Positions 11,401 to 24,700 of a stretch of 64,000 nt of DNA are shown here, piece by piece (the first letter of the stretch is position 1; every line of letters begins with the position of its first letter). The stretch comes from Agelaius tricolor. Its lineage: Eukaryota > Chordata > Aves > Passeriformes > Icteridae. The stretch lies in NCBI GenBank assembly GCA_023055355.1, contig JALJCS010000020.1, positions 8,043,001-8,107,000 of the forward strand, written 5' to 3'. Both the position numbers and the translations under genes were made by a program. A model generated the notes under the pieces. The model had not been told where the DNA came from and made no database searches. It saw nothing but the letters and a program-made list of their open reading frames with translations.

Positions 11401-11689
11401 GCAAGATTGCAGAGATCAAGAGAACACAAATTACAATTGCAGAGCCTGGCAGAGGGCTGGTTACTGGGTACAAGGCAGGATAAGACTGGCTGCACCCATA
11501 TTTTGGCAGTGTTGATATAAAAGACGCATTCCCTGATCCACACAATGTGAAAACAAAGAAAGTGCCTGTGTCCAAGGAGTCACAAGCCCCAGCAAAATAT
11601 GCATGGCAGGAAAAGTCTCTCTTGCTATGTCATACAGAGCATCCACCATATCCAAGCTTGAGTGACAAAGCAGCTTTACCTTGTAATGT
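5409..11689. other. Intergenic DNA, mostly AT-rich, no gene recognised
   Basis: About 6.3 kb without a supportable coding exon. It holds a 17-base poly(T) run at 5976-5992 and otherwise unremarkable sequence. The longest open frames are about 100 codons, low-complexity and family-less. It lies between the YPEL1-like promoter and the MAPK1 3' end. Confidence 0.6.
5976..5992. repeat. Poly(T) tract
   Basis: Seventeen consecutive T residues, preceded by a TC-rich stretch. It could be a microsatellite or the poly(A) tail of an old minus-strand retroposed copy. No flanking element is recognisable. Confidence 0.9.
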
Positions 11690-12104
11690 TGCTGCAGCCT
11701 CCAGACAGGTGGTAATTAGCATTGACTCCACGATTCTCAGAAGGCTGATCCATCCCTTTATTACACTATATTTATATATACTTATACTTTATTACACTTA
11801 CAGTCACAATACAGGTGGACCCAATTGGTCCTTCAATCTAAGCACCATCACCATTGGCCAATTAAGGAAACCCTGTGGTAAACAAATCTTCATAACACAT
11901 TCCACATGTTCACAACAACAGGTGCAGCAAGTGAAGATAATTGTTCGTCATTCTTTTCTCTGAGCTTCTCACAGCCTTTCCCAGGACAATGCCTGGGAAA
12001 GTTGTGCATTGCTCTCTGTGGCCAGAGAGCTGCTGGCACATAATCTAGCTGCCAATCTGGAAAACATTCTATATCTAAAATTCCATTTTTATCCCCTGCA
12101 GACA
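11690..12104 (-). mobile_element. Probable solo LTR of an avian endogenous retrovirus
   Basis: On the minus strand the block starts near a TG dinucleotide (12104), has a TATA-like 'gataaaaatgg' close by and contains a canonical AATAAA poly(A) signal (11762-11757) near its other end, followed by about 70 bp. Several segments ('gattctcagaaggctgatcc', 'ggacccaattggtcc') resemble LTRs I remember as abundant in songbird genomes. No gag, pol or env remnants lie beside it, so it would be a solo LTR left by recombination. Both boundaries are approximate and no target-site duplication was established. Confidence 0.5.
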
Positions 12105-15100
12105 TGCTCAGAAATCTGGAAATAGGTACAGATTTGCAAGACTGCCACAGTGAGTTAATAGTGTCAAAGTCTCACTCTCTCTGCTGCACGTCATCCCCGT
12201 TGCATAAAGCAAATCCACTCAGAGCTGCACTACAGTTTTATGTGAAGGATTCCTTGCTAGATTTTGTACCAAGAAAAAAATCTTTGCATTAAGCGTGTCA
12301 CTTGGTCAGGATGGCCTTTGCACACAGGACAGACCTGCTGTGCTCTGCTGTGCCACACAGCTGCTGAATGCTCTCTCTGTTCTGCCCTGCTACTCACATG
12401 TCTGGCAGAATGCTTGCTGAGCCTGGCACAGGCACTGCTGAGCTTGTGGCCCAGGGAGGCAGCGCAGGAGAGGAACGGGGTGGCCAGGGTGCTGAAATGA
12501 CTGCACAAGGGTGGGAGAAAGCCATAAAAGGCTCTCTTACATCAGCTTGAGACAGCAGCATCCAGCACTGCACATAAAAGCTGCCAGGTGTGTGTCATAG
12601 AATGTAATAACAATTACTTAAAGGCAGAGGTAATGCTGCTGCTTCATGTCCTGAAGTGTGCCAGGTTAGGAGGTTGTTGTCTGGTAACAGAGGGGTGAAA
12701 TGCAAATACTGCAATGCCATCTCAGCTGGTATCTAAGCTCTAGAGAGGCCAGTGCTCAGGTGGATCTTATCCACACCAGCTGGGGGTTACATCTTCAACA
12801 TCCTTCTCTGCATCCATCTATTCCAGAGAATTAGTGCTGATGTTGGTGTGCCATGCAGAGGAACTGTCACAGGCGCCTTTGTCCTGTGCTTTTCTGAAAC
12901 CCACTTTGCATCCTTGGCTTTGTTTTGTATTCCCTGGTATCCTTGAGAAGACTCTGCTCTGCCAGAGATATCCACATTTCAGTGCCTTTCTGGGGTACCT
13001 TAAACTTTTAGGTTGTAAAAAAAAAGTCACCTGAGACCTCTGGATGGCTCAGGGGGCACAGGACACAACCAAACCAGCTGCTCTGGCAGGAGCACACAAG
13101 CCAACATAACTCACATTTGATCAGGAAACTGATACTTGCACTTGTCTGAGCTAAAGAATGATAGAGCAGAGCAGACAGCATTAACTGTGTGAGCAGGGTG
13201 CAAAGCAGGGCATGGAAACTGCCAGAAAAGCTACTGGAACCAGCAAAATCCCCTGAGCACCCAGAAACTTCCTGTAAGACACTTTGCTGCTGCTACAAAC
13301 AAGATTCTGCAACCCCTTGGATATTGTTACAAGAGAGAAATGTGTCATCTTAGCAGGGGGTACAAAGCACACCCACAGGCTGGTGAAGTTAGTTTTTGTG
13401 TTACAAGCTGTAATACTGTTCTCTCAGTCCTCTATCTTGAATTGTTCTTTTGATACTTCTGCCAGTATGTATGGAATGGGTGGATGGGAACAGAGATGAG
13501 AAGAACAGATTGTACAAAGTTTGACAATCATAACTAGCATAATCATAAGTATTAATATTCATATTAAGTTCCCAATGCCTCACCTTGCTTCTGTGCTTCA
13601 TTCCCTAGCACGGTGGTGTGCTTTTTTTGTAGGTGGTGGGAATTGCTTGGACCCACACCAGAAACAGGGAGAAAAAGGGAAGAATGATCAAACCAGTCCC
13701 ACACAAAAAAATTGTCTTTAATTCCTCCTTTCTACTGCCTTGACCAGTCATACTGTACACCCACTGTGAGACTCAGACTGCTTTAAAATAATACAACTAA
13801 ACAACCAAACCCAAAACAAAAAAAACCCCCAAACCTACCACATAAAAATAGAAATTATTCATTTACAGTTTCAGAGATATGTTTATGTTGTACCCTGTCA
13901 TAGGTTAGCCTTTGACAAACACTGAAGCTCTAAATCTAGAAGACTTATATGATATTTTTCTAGACAGTCTGAGTATCATTATAAATTCTGCTGTTGAATG
14001 ATGGCAGTTGAGTGCCGTCAGCAGGGTTTCTATGTGTGTAACGCAGTTCATGGCAGCTTTTTCCCAGCAGATGGCACGAGCGCAGCCGTGACCATCCCTA
14101 CAGCTCTGCAGGACCGGGCTGGGCAGGAGCTTTGCAGCACAGAGCTCTGAGCTGCGGCTACGCTTTCTCATTTCCTTCACAGCCTTTAACGGAGGCAAGG
14201 TTCCTACTACGAGGCTGAATAAAAAGTGTCATTACGTCATTTCTAGGGCCGGGTTTGTCTCTGTTATTTTTGCTTTCTGGAGACTAGAGCACCATTGCTG
14301 AAAAAATTGACCCACAGACAAAATGAATAGCAAACATTACACAAAATTGGGTTTGATTTGTAGAAAGTATGTGTAAAATCCAAAACGTGCAAGGTGGTAC
14401 AAGATCGAAAGCTCAGCCTGGAGGCAGGAACAGCACAAACTGTGGTGGTGCCAGGAAGGGCAGCCTGTGCAGCAGGGAGGGGCTCAGCCTTTGCATCTGC
14501 TCTGTACAAATGGGAATCATCCTTCTCTGCCCATGTCTTCCAGTCAAAACAGAAAAAAGGATGTGAGGGGTAGCCCCTTTTATACCCTATGCCCAACGTG
14601 ACTGAAGTAAGGGTGGAAGTGATTCAAGGACAAATTCTATGCCTAAATCTGTCTTGATCACTGTACACAGCTAAACAGCAAAGTTTAGCTGTATAAGGTA
14701 TTAGCAAGTATGAACTAAAGATTCACTTCTCCCCTCCCCTGAGCAGGCCCTCTTCAGCCCCATGGAGCCCAGAGGTGTCCAGGTCACCACATCTGCACTG
14801 CCATGGCTGTTGGGCTGGGTGACCTTCAGAGGTTCCTTCCAGCAGGATTTTTCTATGGCTGCCTTCAGGAGCTTGGCTACATTTGACAGCTACATCTAAT
14901 GGCACTGAATTACAGAAAGTTCTTGAGATGGACTGCCTGTTATCCAGGAAGGCCAGGCATTCATCTCACCTCAGCACAGCCTTTAAAGTGTAAGGGGACT
15001 AAAGAGAAGAGTAAAACAACAAGAAAATAAATTATTGCACAGGATGACAAATGGAAACAAAACCATTGCAAGACGATACCAGGCAGGAGACCTCTGGCAG

Positions 15101-17199
15101 CGCCCATTAATTCCTGAGGGAGTACTGGGTACTGGGTGAATCCAGTTTTGGGGCTGGTTTAAGAAAATCAACATGGCATTGGAAAACCCTCCCGGCAGTA
15201 TTGTAGCAGCTGCTGATTAGCAAGCCCTGGAAGGCAGGGCTTCCGTGGTGTAGTCCCCAGCAGGGGATAGGAATTGTGCTCATAGGAAGAGCTGGTTCCC
15301 TCAAGCTTTTCAGAAATTAGTTAGCTCTTCACTGCCTGAGTAGGTGCAAAGGGTTTACAGATGTATTTATTGTCCCTAAACAGGCCATACAAAGAGGTTT
15401 TAATTTTTACTAGTTTACCTGAAGATTATTTTATTCCAGGGCATGAAAGGCTTCACGCCCCCTGCTCCAAAAGCTAGCACAGTTAGCAAGCAGGAGTAAG
15501 ACAGATCACTGAAAGGCAATCACACTTCTTTTCACAGTGAAAATTACCAAATATTCAAATGATTCATACATTCAAGTAAAACCAAAATATACACATGCAA
15601 AATTTCAGTAATTGAACACAAACATGTCATCATGAATCCATTCTCAGTGCCACTGAATGCCAAGACAATTCCTGAATATCCCGAAATTAGCACCTTAAGA
15701 GCTGAAATAGACTCACCTGCTTAATTAATTGCTACCTTTGTTTGATGAGGAGTGTGGCAATTTGCAGATAGCAATATTTATACAAGAAATGCCATGGGCT
15801 TCATTGTTGCTGCCCACCTCTCTACCCACCAAACCCACCTGGATTATAATCACCACCTTCAGACAAGCCCTGTTGCACACACAAATTTCATTCATTCAAG
15901 CGCATTGATTTGAAGATATTTTTGCTTCCTAGTCCCTTTTTCCCCCCCAAGATTTAATTCAGTTGCTATTACAGACATGGCATTTTATTCTGAGAAGGAT
16001 TGTATTTGTATTTATTCTTCAAGCTAAGTGTTTTGTTTAATATGCTTGTTGTAAATAAACTCTTTTACCCCTTGTGGTAAAAGGCCACAAGTTCTTGCTT
16101 TGAGAAACTGTTAAGTGAAATTGTTGCCAGATAAATGTTTCCATGTGGTATTTGCCTCTTAATTCACTTAAATACCTTTGAAAGACTCAGGCTCCCAAGG
16201 ACCTTATGTAACAGTTGCAGGGAAGGAGTTTTAAAGGGAGGAAAACAGAGAAGAATTACAGAAGCAGTTAAAAGTTGGGAAGCAGAAATATTGTCACCTC
16301 CAAAAAAAAAGAATTTTTCCCTGTATACACAAAAGACAGCTGACTGGAGCCTCAGGTAGCTGGAAATTGCAAGCTGCTTCTCTCTTCAGCACTGCAGAAA
16401 ATCCAGCCATTTGAATATTTCCTAAAAGTATTTCATATTCACCCCCCAAGGAAAATACATATTTTGAAATACATATGAAACTCCTTAAATTTTACCTGCT
16501 GCTGCACTGCCTGATGACATGCCTTCCACAACACATGGACATTCACGAGGGCAAATTGTTCTGAAGGGCTTCACACCGGCCTTCATTCCACCTCCTGGGG
16601 ACCGATTTCTAGGAGAGGGAGCACTGAGCACATCTCCCAGCTCGCAGCATTCCTGCTGCCCCTCTGCTGCTCCCCTGCCGGCTCCACACCTGCAGAGAGC
16701 GCAGCAGAGCAGCACATCTGCATTTGGAACTCAAGAGCAGCGCTGGGTGTTCTCCACACAGGGCAGACCTCTTCCACTCTGACGCCCCTCTCTCCTTGCA
16801 TGGGAAACAGCAACAGGCTCCAAGGACACAAGGCCCCAGCAACAGCTTCCTCATCAGCTTCCCACTGCAAATTATCCTGTGCTCTGTACTTGTTATACAA
16901 ATGGTTAGAGGTATTTACATAAAATGGTATTATTGCTCCACTGACAATCAGTCTGACAGAAGGGTTGATTTGCTGTCAGCTGGCAAATAATGTGGCAATG
17001 TTCCTGCCTAGAATAATTGCTGTCAATGCTAGAGTTGCCTGGAACTTGTTAATAGGACCAGATTGCTGTGGAGGCTGGTCAGCAAAAGGTTCCTCATAAA
17101 AGCACAGGCACAGCCTTTCTAATCCCCAGGTGATCCTCCAGGAAGTGCAGTGAGGACTGAGAGCTAAGGCAGTGTCACACGTGTACAGAGCAGCACCAC
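12105..17199. other. Intergenic DNA, no gene recognised
   Basis: About 5 kb of noncoding sequence. It includes a GC-richer stretch just beyond the LTR (about 12290-12560), an A/C-rich simple stretch at about 13796-13835 and a short CR1-like tail at 14803-14866. No conserved coding exon was found on either strand. Confidence 0.55.
14803..14866 (+). mobile_element. Short CR1 3'-tail fragment
   Basis: The order 'ttgggctgggtgacctt', 'cagaggttccttccagc' and 'gatttttctatgg' follows the last 60 bp of avian CR1 elements, where a gatgaccttcagaggtcccttccag-type block precedes the terminal repeats. The copy is very short and diverged, and chance resemblance is possible. Confidence 0.4.
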
Positions 17200-17228
17200 A
17201 AATAACTTGACTGTGCGTTTACAGTAAT

Positions 17229-17234
17229 TTTATT
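17229..17234 (-). terminator. Candidate distal poly(A) signal (AATAAA)
   Basis: Minus-strand AATAAA is followed within about 40 nt by a T/G-rich stretch ('gttatttgtggtgctgctct'), the usual arrangement of a cleavage and polyadenylation site. It lies 4.5 kb beyond the favoured MAPK1 3' end, so it could serve an extended MAPK1 3'UTR or an unknown minus-strand transcript. It could also be fortuitous in AT-rich DNA. Confidence 0.2.
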
Positions 17235-18950
17235 TACAAGTTACCATGACACCTGTAGTACTACAGTTTATAGAACACCATTAGCAGTAAAGTAAGTCAC
17301 ATCTAAGAAGGAGGCAGCAGAGAAAAATGTGCACAAGGGAATGCAGAAAGGCTATTTAGCTCTAACTTAAAGTATTTTTCTACAGACTTAGTAAGAAGGA
17401 ATATATGTTGAGAAGAACAAGCTCTTCAGCCCTCTTATTTCTACAGTATGAATTTTTTTGTACAGTGACAATTTAGTATAATGACTACTACACTAGCAGT
17501 CAAATGCAAGTGATAGGGAGAAAACTGTCTTAATATCTTGCCCTTTTGAACATCCAGAAATTAAACCCCAAGCTTCCCTTTGGACGGAGTTACCCAGGGC
17601 TGGTTTACTTGCAGAGCCAGTAGTGCAGAATTGCTACTGGGGGGCAGGAGGGAACAGAACTTATGACTAGAGAGTTCCCCAGCATTGCATATTGCCTGTG
17701 AGGTCTTATCTGCTCTTAAGTACTTGGTGAGCAAAGCCAGTTGCAGCATTCCGTAAGTCTTTTTACAGTGCTGTGCTCTAAAGCTGAGCACAGTTTAGCA
17801 GAATCCCAGAATCAAGCAGAGAAAAAAAACCCTTCTGCTCTCTTATCATCATTGGCTCTCATGATGCTGGTGTTGAGCCTGGGCCTTTCTCAAGAAGAAC
17901 AATGTGGAGAAACACTCTAGACTTAGATGTATTCTGATGACAAGACTCGGAAGAAAATAAGCTTAATGCAGCATCAGGTGCAACCCTTTTCTGCTTCAAA
18001 GTACAGCAACAGCTTCCAGAAAGCAAACAAGTGTTATCCAGGACCTGGCTTTCCCCTAGACATCTTTAATAGCCTGGAGCGACTGTCAGTGCACACAATC
18101 CATGCTAGGGGCTGCAAAGACAATGAATATACAAGCTGCACAATAATAATTATTTCCACTAGTAACTACACACAGGATATATTGCTTTTGGTACAATGCC
18201 ATTTATTGTCACAAGAAGAAAACCAGTGATTAAGTTGAGCACATGAATTATGCAGACCTTTGCCATGCTGGAACAACAGCATATTTTACTTACAGAAATG
18301 TCACCAAGTCAGCTGTAAAAACAGCTTAACACAGTTCCTCCAAAATACCAAGCATATCCTCAAATCCAAATTTATATTACATTTAGCTACAACAGAATGA
18401 TTAAGAAATGGTTTTGTTTTCAATCCCCACTTTTGTCTGGAGTGCTGTGCTTATACTGCATGGAGGCAAACAGAATCAAAACACGGAGCTACAGTGACAG
18501 CCACAACACCCACTGAAATATTTCTGAGTGGGAAAACTGGTCTGCAAGTTTGTGTCTCCTCCACACCTGTGCAAACCTACTCAGAAAGCCTGCAAAGGTA
18601 TGTATGTGTACAAAAACTAACAAAGTTTTTTAAAACACAGAATGCATTAGAAAGTCCAAAGTTTGAACTCTTGAGTCTGTGGTGCCTCAACTGTAAGTTA
18701 GAATATCTGTGAGTTTTAACACTTCCAGGAACAAAGAAAGGATTTTTAGTCCAAATTTCCTTTTCAGTACTAGCTAACAAAATTAAAGGTGACCTAGGAG
18801 AAAAAAGCTCGACTAAAAAACCTTCCAGCTCTCTTGCAGTATCAGTTCAGTGAGTCTCAAGCCAAAATTCTGAATATTCAGCATTTTTGCATTTGCAATT
18901 TTAAGGCAGAAAAAGATGTTCACAGCAAGCCATTTTGTCTTGGATGTTAC

Positions 18951-18998
18951 AAAAAAATCACAAACAACAAACCAACAAAAACAAATAAACAAACAAAC
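18951..18998. repeat. A-rich simple repeat (CAAA-type)
   Basis: Repeated 'caaa', 'aaca' and 'ataaac' units make an A/C-only low-complexity stretch with only a few interruptions. No associated element is recognised. Confidence 0.8.
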
Positions 18999-21755
18999 TA
19001 CCCTCCTAAAAGGTGCATCTCAATTCTTTTAGTAACAGCAAATTTAAAAAAATTCTATGGCATTCTCTTACAGCTTTGGATTTTTTTTTTCTAAAAAAGC
19101 CTGAATTTTCAGACACAGATCACACATCACAGATAGAGATTAACATCTTCCATGATTTCTAAGTTGTGTGTTCAAGGTCAGAATGAAACTCGCAAGGTGG
19201 AATAAGAGATCCCTGCACCAAGAGCTGGCTGCTGCAGGGCTGGCCCAGCACTGGAGCTGTCCTGCAGCACCTCGGGTTTCTCCCCAGAGCCAGGGCTCCA
19301 GGCCAGCTGCTGTACCCAGCCCCAGCCCTTGAGGCACAACTGTGTCCTCGGCTCAGCTCTACAGAGGCAAAAAATGAAAAGCAAATAAAAGCAGAGCTGT
19401 GAGACTGCAGGAATCTACAAGCGTGTGAGGCAAGGAAAAGAAAGAACAAAGGAGTGAAGTCATCAAGCCAGAGCACACAAGGGACTTTGGAGAAAGATCC
19501 CAACATGGAAAGTGTAAACCCCTGAGGAGGAGCAGTGTCACTGAAGAGGAACTCAGATCAAAGGTCAGCCCAGTGCAAGCAGTGAGGCAAGGAGAGAGAG
19601 GAGCTGCAGGCAACAGCTGAGCGCACACAAACTCACAGACTGGCAAGAGACATGAAAGTATTTTTATTACTGTCTTTTTAGGTAAGAAACACTGCAAACC
19701 CAAGACCCTGGCAAGGCTTTTCTTGCTCTTTTCAGGGAAATCAGGAATAGAAGACTTCAAGTCTCTTCAGCCTTCACATACAAACACAAGCTACCTCTGT
19801 ACTAAGCTAGAAGGAGCACACATTACCACACCAATTAATCAGCTGGAAAGAGAAGGAACTTCAGGAAAAATAGGCTCTGTGTGTGTGCATGTTGAGAGCA
19901 AAACAAGAGGCAGCTTTAGGGAACTTGCAGGAAGTTTTCAGTATTCACAAGGTACATCAGTTTAACAGGATCAATAATCTGCTGTTTATCATCAGAACGC
20001 TTACAAATCCTATAAAATAAAGATTTTTTTTTTGTAACAAGTGGAACTTGTTTAGACTCAGTTTCACAGAGAAAAGTAAATTGCCAATAGCAAGATGTCC
20101 TGAAAACAGGGCAGAGTTTTAGAAAACATTTGAAGGAAAGTTGTCATAAATTACAGGGAAAAAGACTGAGGGGTTACAGAACAGTTCTCACATCCAACTC
20201 CCAAGATCAGGTTTGACACAAACAGCACATCAGCAGGGCTGCCTTCCTGACAGGGATGTGAACACCCCTGACACCAGTGGAGGTTCAGCAGACACACTGA
20301 AGTTGCCTTTGAAAGCAGAGTTGAGGCTCTAGAACTCCTCCTGAAGCTACCTGGACTTGTGGGGGAGAAGAGCAAGGTAACCACCAACAGACCCAGCATA
20401 CATTGATGTGATGATGTTTGTGAGTCTTCTACATTCCTCAAGTGTTTTTTAAACTTTTCAGTGTTACATATATGCAATTTAGTAGAAAGAATAACTAAAG
20501 ATGAACCATGCACAACACAGAATTATCTTTGGTCTGCAGGGTCCTGGGTCAGAGTTCTACACAGCTTGATGCCATCAGAGCTACATTAATCTCTTCCAAT
20601 AAACACAGCTTGTCCTCAGAAGCAGCTCCTTGCCAGCCTTCCTGGTATCTGAGTGCAGCATCTCCCCAGCACCTGGGGGTGCTCACTGGAACCACCACCC
20701 CAACCCACATCCCAACAGCTCAGGAGTGCCCACTACACCTGAAGCTTACACATGGAGAGCTTACAGCCACTTCTGCTCAAACACAGGAAATTTGTGTGGT
20801 ATTTCAAACTAATCCCACTGAAACAAGGACCACAACAATGTTAAGTCAAATCAGTTATTTGTCAAAACTTTCCTGGAGCCAAGCAGCTGTGCAGTTGTAC
20901 CTTGAAGTCCCTTCCTGAAGTGCATGCTACAGTGAACACACCTTCTGCCAGGGGAACAGCCACAGCCAACAACAATGTTAAGAACACACAGAAACACGGC
21001 AAAAATGAAACTCTGTATTATTCTTGGGGGAAAAAAAGTCTGTACTCTGCAGTGAAAGCCAAGGAGGGGAATGAGAGATGAATTTTTACAAGCCAATCTC
21101 AGAGCTATTACGCACCTGCCAGATAAGGTTAAGCTTTCTTTAGTTGCAGGCCACATTTTTTGCCTTTTCATATTAACTAGAGAAGTTTTTAGCTGCCATT
21201 ATCCAGCTACACCTTTTAAGAGTTCAATTCTTTGAAGAAGAGTTAAAGGTCCATGACAGTGATATGAACTTGCACTGCTCGCAGAAATCCCACATTTCAA
21301 ATCCCTGGTCAGAGAAGAACCTTTTTGTACTGAAATGAAAACATTTGGTTTCTAAAGATTACACAAGTAAACATGTTCAAGATTTCATGGGAACAGTGCA
21401 ATGTGAATATCCATAGAAAGAGTGTCAGAAAAGCCTGTGAGCCATCAGGTAACACTGGCACTGATTTGCATCACTCAGCAGGTCAAGATTTCATCATTTT
21501 CTCACACCAAAGATAACACATTCTGCCTGTCTATAAAGAAAGCTCATCTGTGGTTTTTTTTTTGTTGTTTTTTTTTTTTTGGGATGGCTTCCTTAATTGA
21601 ATTCCAAGCTGGTACAGCTACACAGGGGGACACACCTTGAGCAGTTACAGCTCCTGCCTGCAGGCCAAGGAGGGGCAGTTTTGGATCAGCCAATGGACCA
21701 GCTCAGGCCAAAGCAAAGTCCCAGTCGTTCTAGATATGCACGGAACTATGCTGGT

Positions 21756-24700
21756 TTGGTAATACAGGGACACAATTTAATGATTTTCTTTGCATTTGTT
21801 TTTACAAGATTCAGATGCCAAAAACAAAACAGAACATTAAGTTACCTGATTTAAAAAAGAAAATCACAAACGTTTACAACATCAAAAGAATAAGACGAAA
21901 TATAAACCTTTGCTACTTACAATTGATCTATACAGATTAACCAAATCACAAATCTGTCACAATATAAATGTTTAATTGTTACAATGAATAAGAACATACA
22001 GAAAATGATTTATTTATTTTTTATAAAATCTTCCTTTGCTTTTTTATTTTAAACTTACCATTAACTAAATTAGCTATGCAGGACTTGTGGGGTACGTGAC
22101 TAAGAAGGCACCAACAGTACAAAGCAAAGACAAAGCAGTTTGAGTATTTTAAGAGTACTCTACACTGATACAACACGAGAAAAGGCAACAATAGTAAGTA
22201 AACCAGCTGCAACCTTTAGAAATTTGTTCTAGATTTACACATGTAGTCCAACTTTTACATTTCTGCCAATGTGTCACTTGGTTTGATCACAGCACATGCT
22301 ACAAAAACCACTGTAAGCTTCACTTCACTAATGTGCACTTTTCACTAATTTAGTGTCTTGATTTCAATTGTTAACTAAACCATTTTGAACCACAAATGTA
22401 TTTAAAACTTAGTAAAAGGATTGTTTGGACTTTTTTGTTTAAACCACTGCATTTACAAAAATATTTCCCCTAAAATCTGGGATTGCTTGAAGACATTGCT
22501 GTACAAATATAAAAGTACTATGCAAGGGACCAAATTCATAAGTATATGGTGTGTATGTATAGACCTATATTTATACCATATCACTGTGCTGTAACAACAC
22601 AATAAATTTATCAATAACCAAGGACTATATAAACTACACTAACATAAGCAAATATATATTAATAAAGTTTAAATCTATAGTACAGTTGCTCAGCAAACAA
22701 CTTTGACATGGTATAAATATATTGTAGCATATTACAGTGGGCAGCAACAACAGGTTTTTCATTCTCTCATTCTGCAAGGAAAGCCCTGCCCAGCTCCTCA
22801 GGTTTTGTCTGTCCCCACTGCCACTCCCAGAAGCTCCCGGCGCACGCGGCCCAGCTCTGGTGTCACAGGGGTGAGGAAGAGTCTGGCCACAGGCAGGACA
22901 GCAGAGTCAGAGGCTTGTTTGCCAAAGTATCCATGAGAATTTTGTGTTTGCATATTTTTCTTCAGCTGTAAGGTTGGAATGTTTTTGACAGTGAACTGTT
23001 TACATTCCTTATTCCCAAAGCATCTTTACCATGAAATATGCATGCTACTTCGATTAAGAGTTGCTGTTCTCCGCTCTAAAATATAAAAACTGCATAAAGA
23101 AAAGAACCCAATGTAAAATGATGAAATAACTGACCTAACACAGTGTTGTTAGAGGCACCTTCTTTAAACTATTTTTAAAATCTGACCAAAAAAAACCTCG
23201 TGCTTCAGCATTTGACGCATCAACAAATTCAACCCAACAATGTTGACTGAATTCAGTAAAAGATTGATGAATGTGGTTATGGATCCTGATGGATGCCAAT
23301 TGGATTCAGCAAAAGTAGCTAAGGAAAAAAGCCCAAAAGCACCAGACATTAGGTAAAGCAAATCCTCGGCTTCTCACTCAGAGAGGATGCAAGGGTAAGT
23401 CTACACCTCCCCAAACATCCCAAATTAAAGACAGTATTAAAAAAAAAGAATTGGGAAAGAGAAGGGTGAAGTAAGCTGCCAAAGTTCTTCCTTAATAAAT
23501 TAAAACGAAGGTGTTACAAACTAATTTCAGTAACAGTCATCTTTCCAACCGTGCCAAAAATGATTCCTGTTGTAATGATGATCATGCAAGTAGCAGAGAT
23601 TCTAGAACTATTTCAACTTTTCAAAACTGAGTGAGAAAAGCATTTTGGTAAAGATGTGTAGAAAGGTCAAGAGAAATTTCTACACTGATATCAACAGTCA
23701 AGTGCATATTTCTTCTACAGAAATGTTTTTAGCATAGGTTCCATACCACGATTCCATGATCACTTGTGCAGTGTCCTGACAATGCTCTGAATTTGTTCCC
23801 CACGTCAGAGATTTATGTACCACAGGAACTTCCTAATAGAAAATGCCCTTTAATGATGAACCCTTGCTTATTAAAAATTAGTTTTGGCAGATTAACACTT
23901 AAACTATAGGAAAAAAAAATTGAAATGGAATCTTGTAAGCACCCTTATCTACTGGAGTCTAAGTTAATGGCTTTCTAGATTTCTCTGAAGAGCAGACTAA
24001 ATGGTATGAGGAAGCCTGGAGTTATTAACCAGCCAGCATCCTTATGTACTACAGTAGCAATTGAACCTGATTTCCATTCAAAGACATTACCCAAGAGGAA
24101 ACCAAAAACTAATTCTTAATGTTAATGTGAAGATATAAGATTTAAATTTATTTCCAGGAATTACAAGTGCATTTTGTTCATATTAGCAAGCAGTCTTTAT
24201 ACAATCCATTCTTCACTGCTGCCAAAATAAAATGAGAAAAAGACAGCAGAGATATGAAAAGCTAAAAATAGAACTATTTTTCCTAAGTTATTTGTTGAAT
24301 AGCATTTCAGTTGAACACAACTCAGAGGTAACAATAGATTATTTTTTTTTCTCAATCATAGGCATGTGGCACTTAGACAATCATCTTTGCACAGAAAGCT
24401 TTAACAGTCATGCGAGGGCACAGTAATTATTTTAAACAAGGCAAATTTCTCACCACAGAGAGCAGTGGGGAAAGAAAAGGAGGCACTGCACTGGAACATA
24501 ACACCTAGTAAACTCCACATTATACAATTTCAGTAACAAATACTTGAAAAGATCATTAAAAGGTATACAATTTTAAATGTTATTTAGTGCTAGCTTTGTT
24601 TGGTTGTCCTAACTCAGCATTATCAGAAAAGTTTGATAGTACTTGACAACAGAACAGTACTTCATGTCACGAGCTCATGGAGGCTTGATTACAAATCACC

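Larger units (their letters stand above)
17200..21755. other. Region downstream of MAPK1, no gene recognised
   Basis: This AT-rich stretch lies just past the predicted MAPK1 3' end. It contains a CA/A-rich simple stretch at 18951-18998 and a minus-strand AATAAA at 17234-17229. It could include a rarely used extended MAPK1 3'UTR, but nothing in the sequence proves that. Open frames are short and show no family features. Confidence 0.5.

Noticed and set aside
17795..17825. 'cagaatcccagaatcaa', resembling the terminal repeat of a minus-strand CR1
   Set aside because: The expected adjacent CR1 blocks are missing, so a two-unit resemblance is not enough.
21390..21402. 'cagtgcaat', identical to the miR-130/301 seed
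   Set aside because: No hairpin-forming flanks are visible, and known vertebrate miR-130b/301b genes lie elsewhere in this gene neighbourhood. On the minus strand it falls beyond the predicted MAPK1 3' end.
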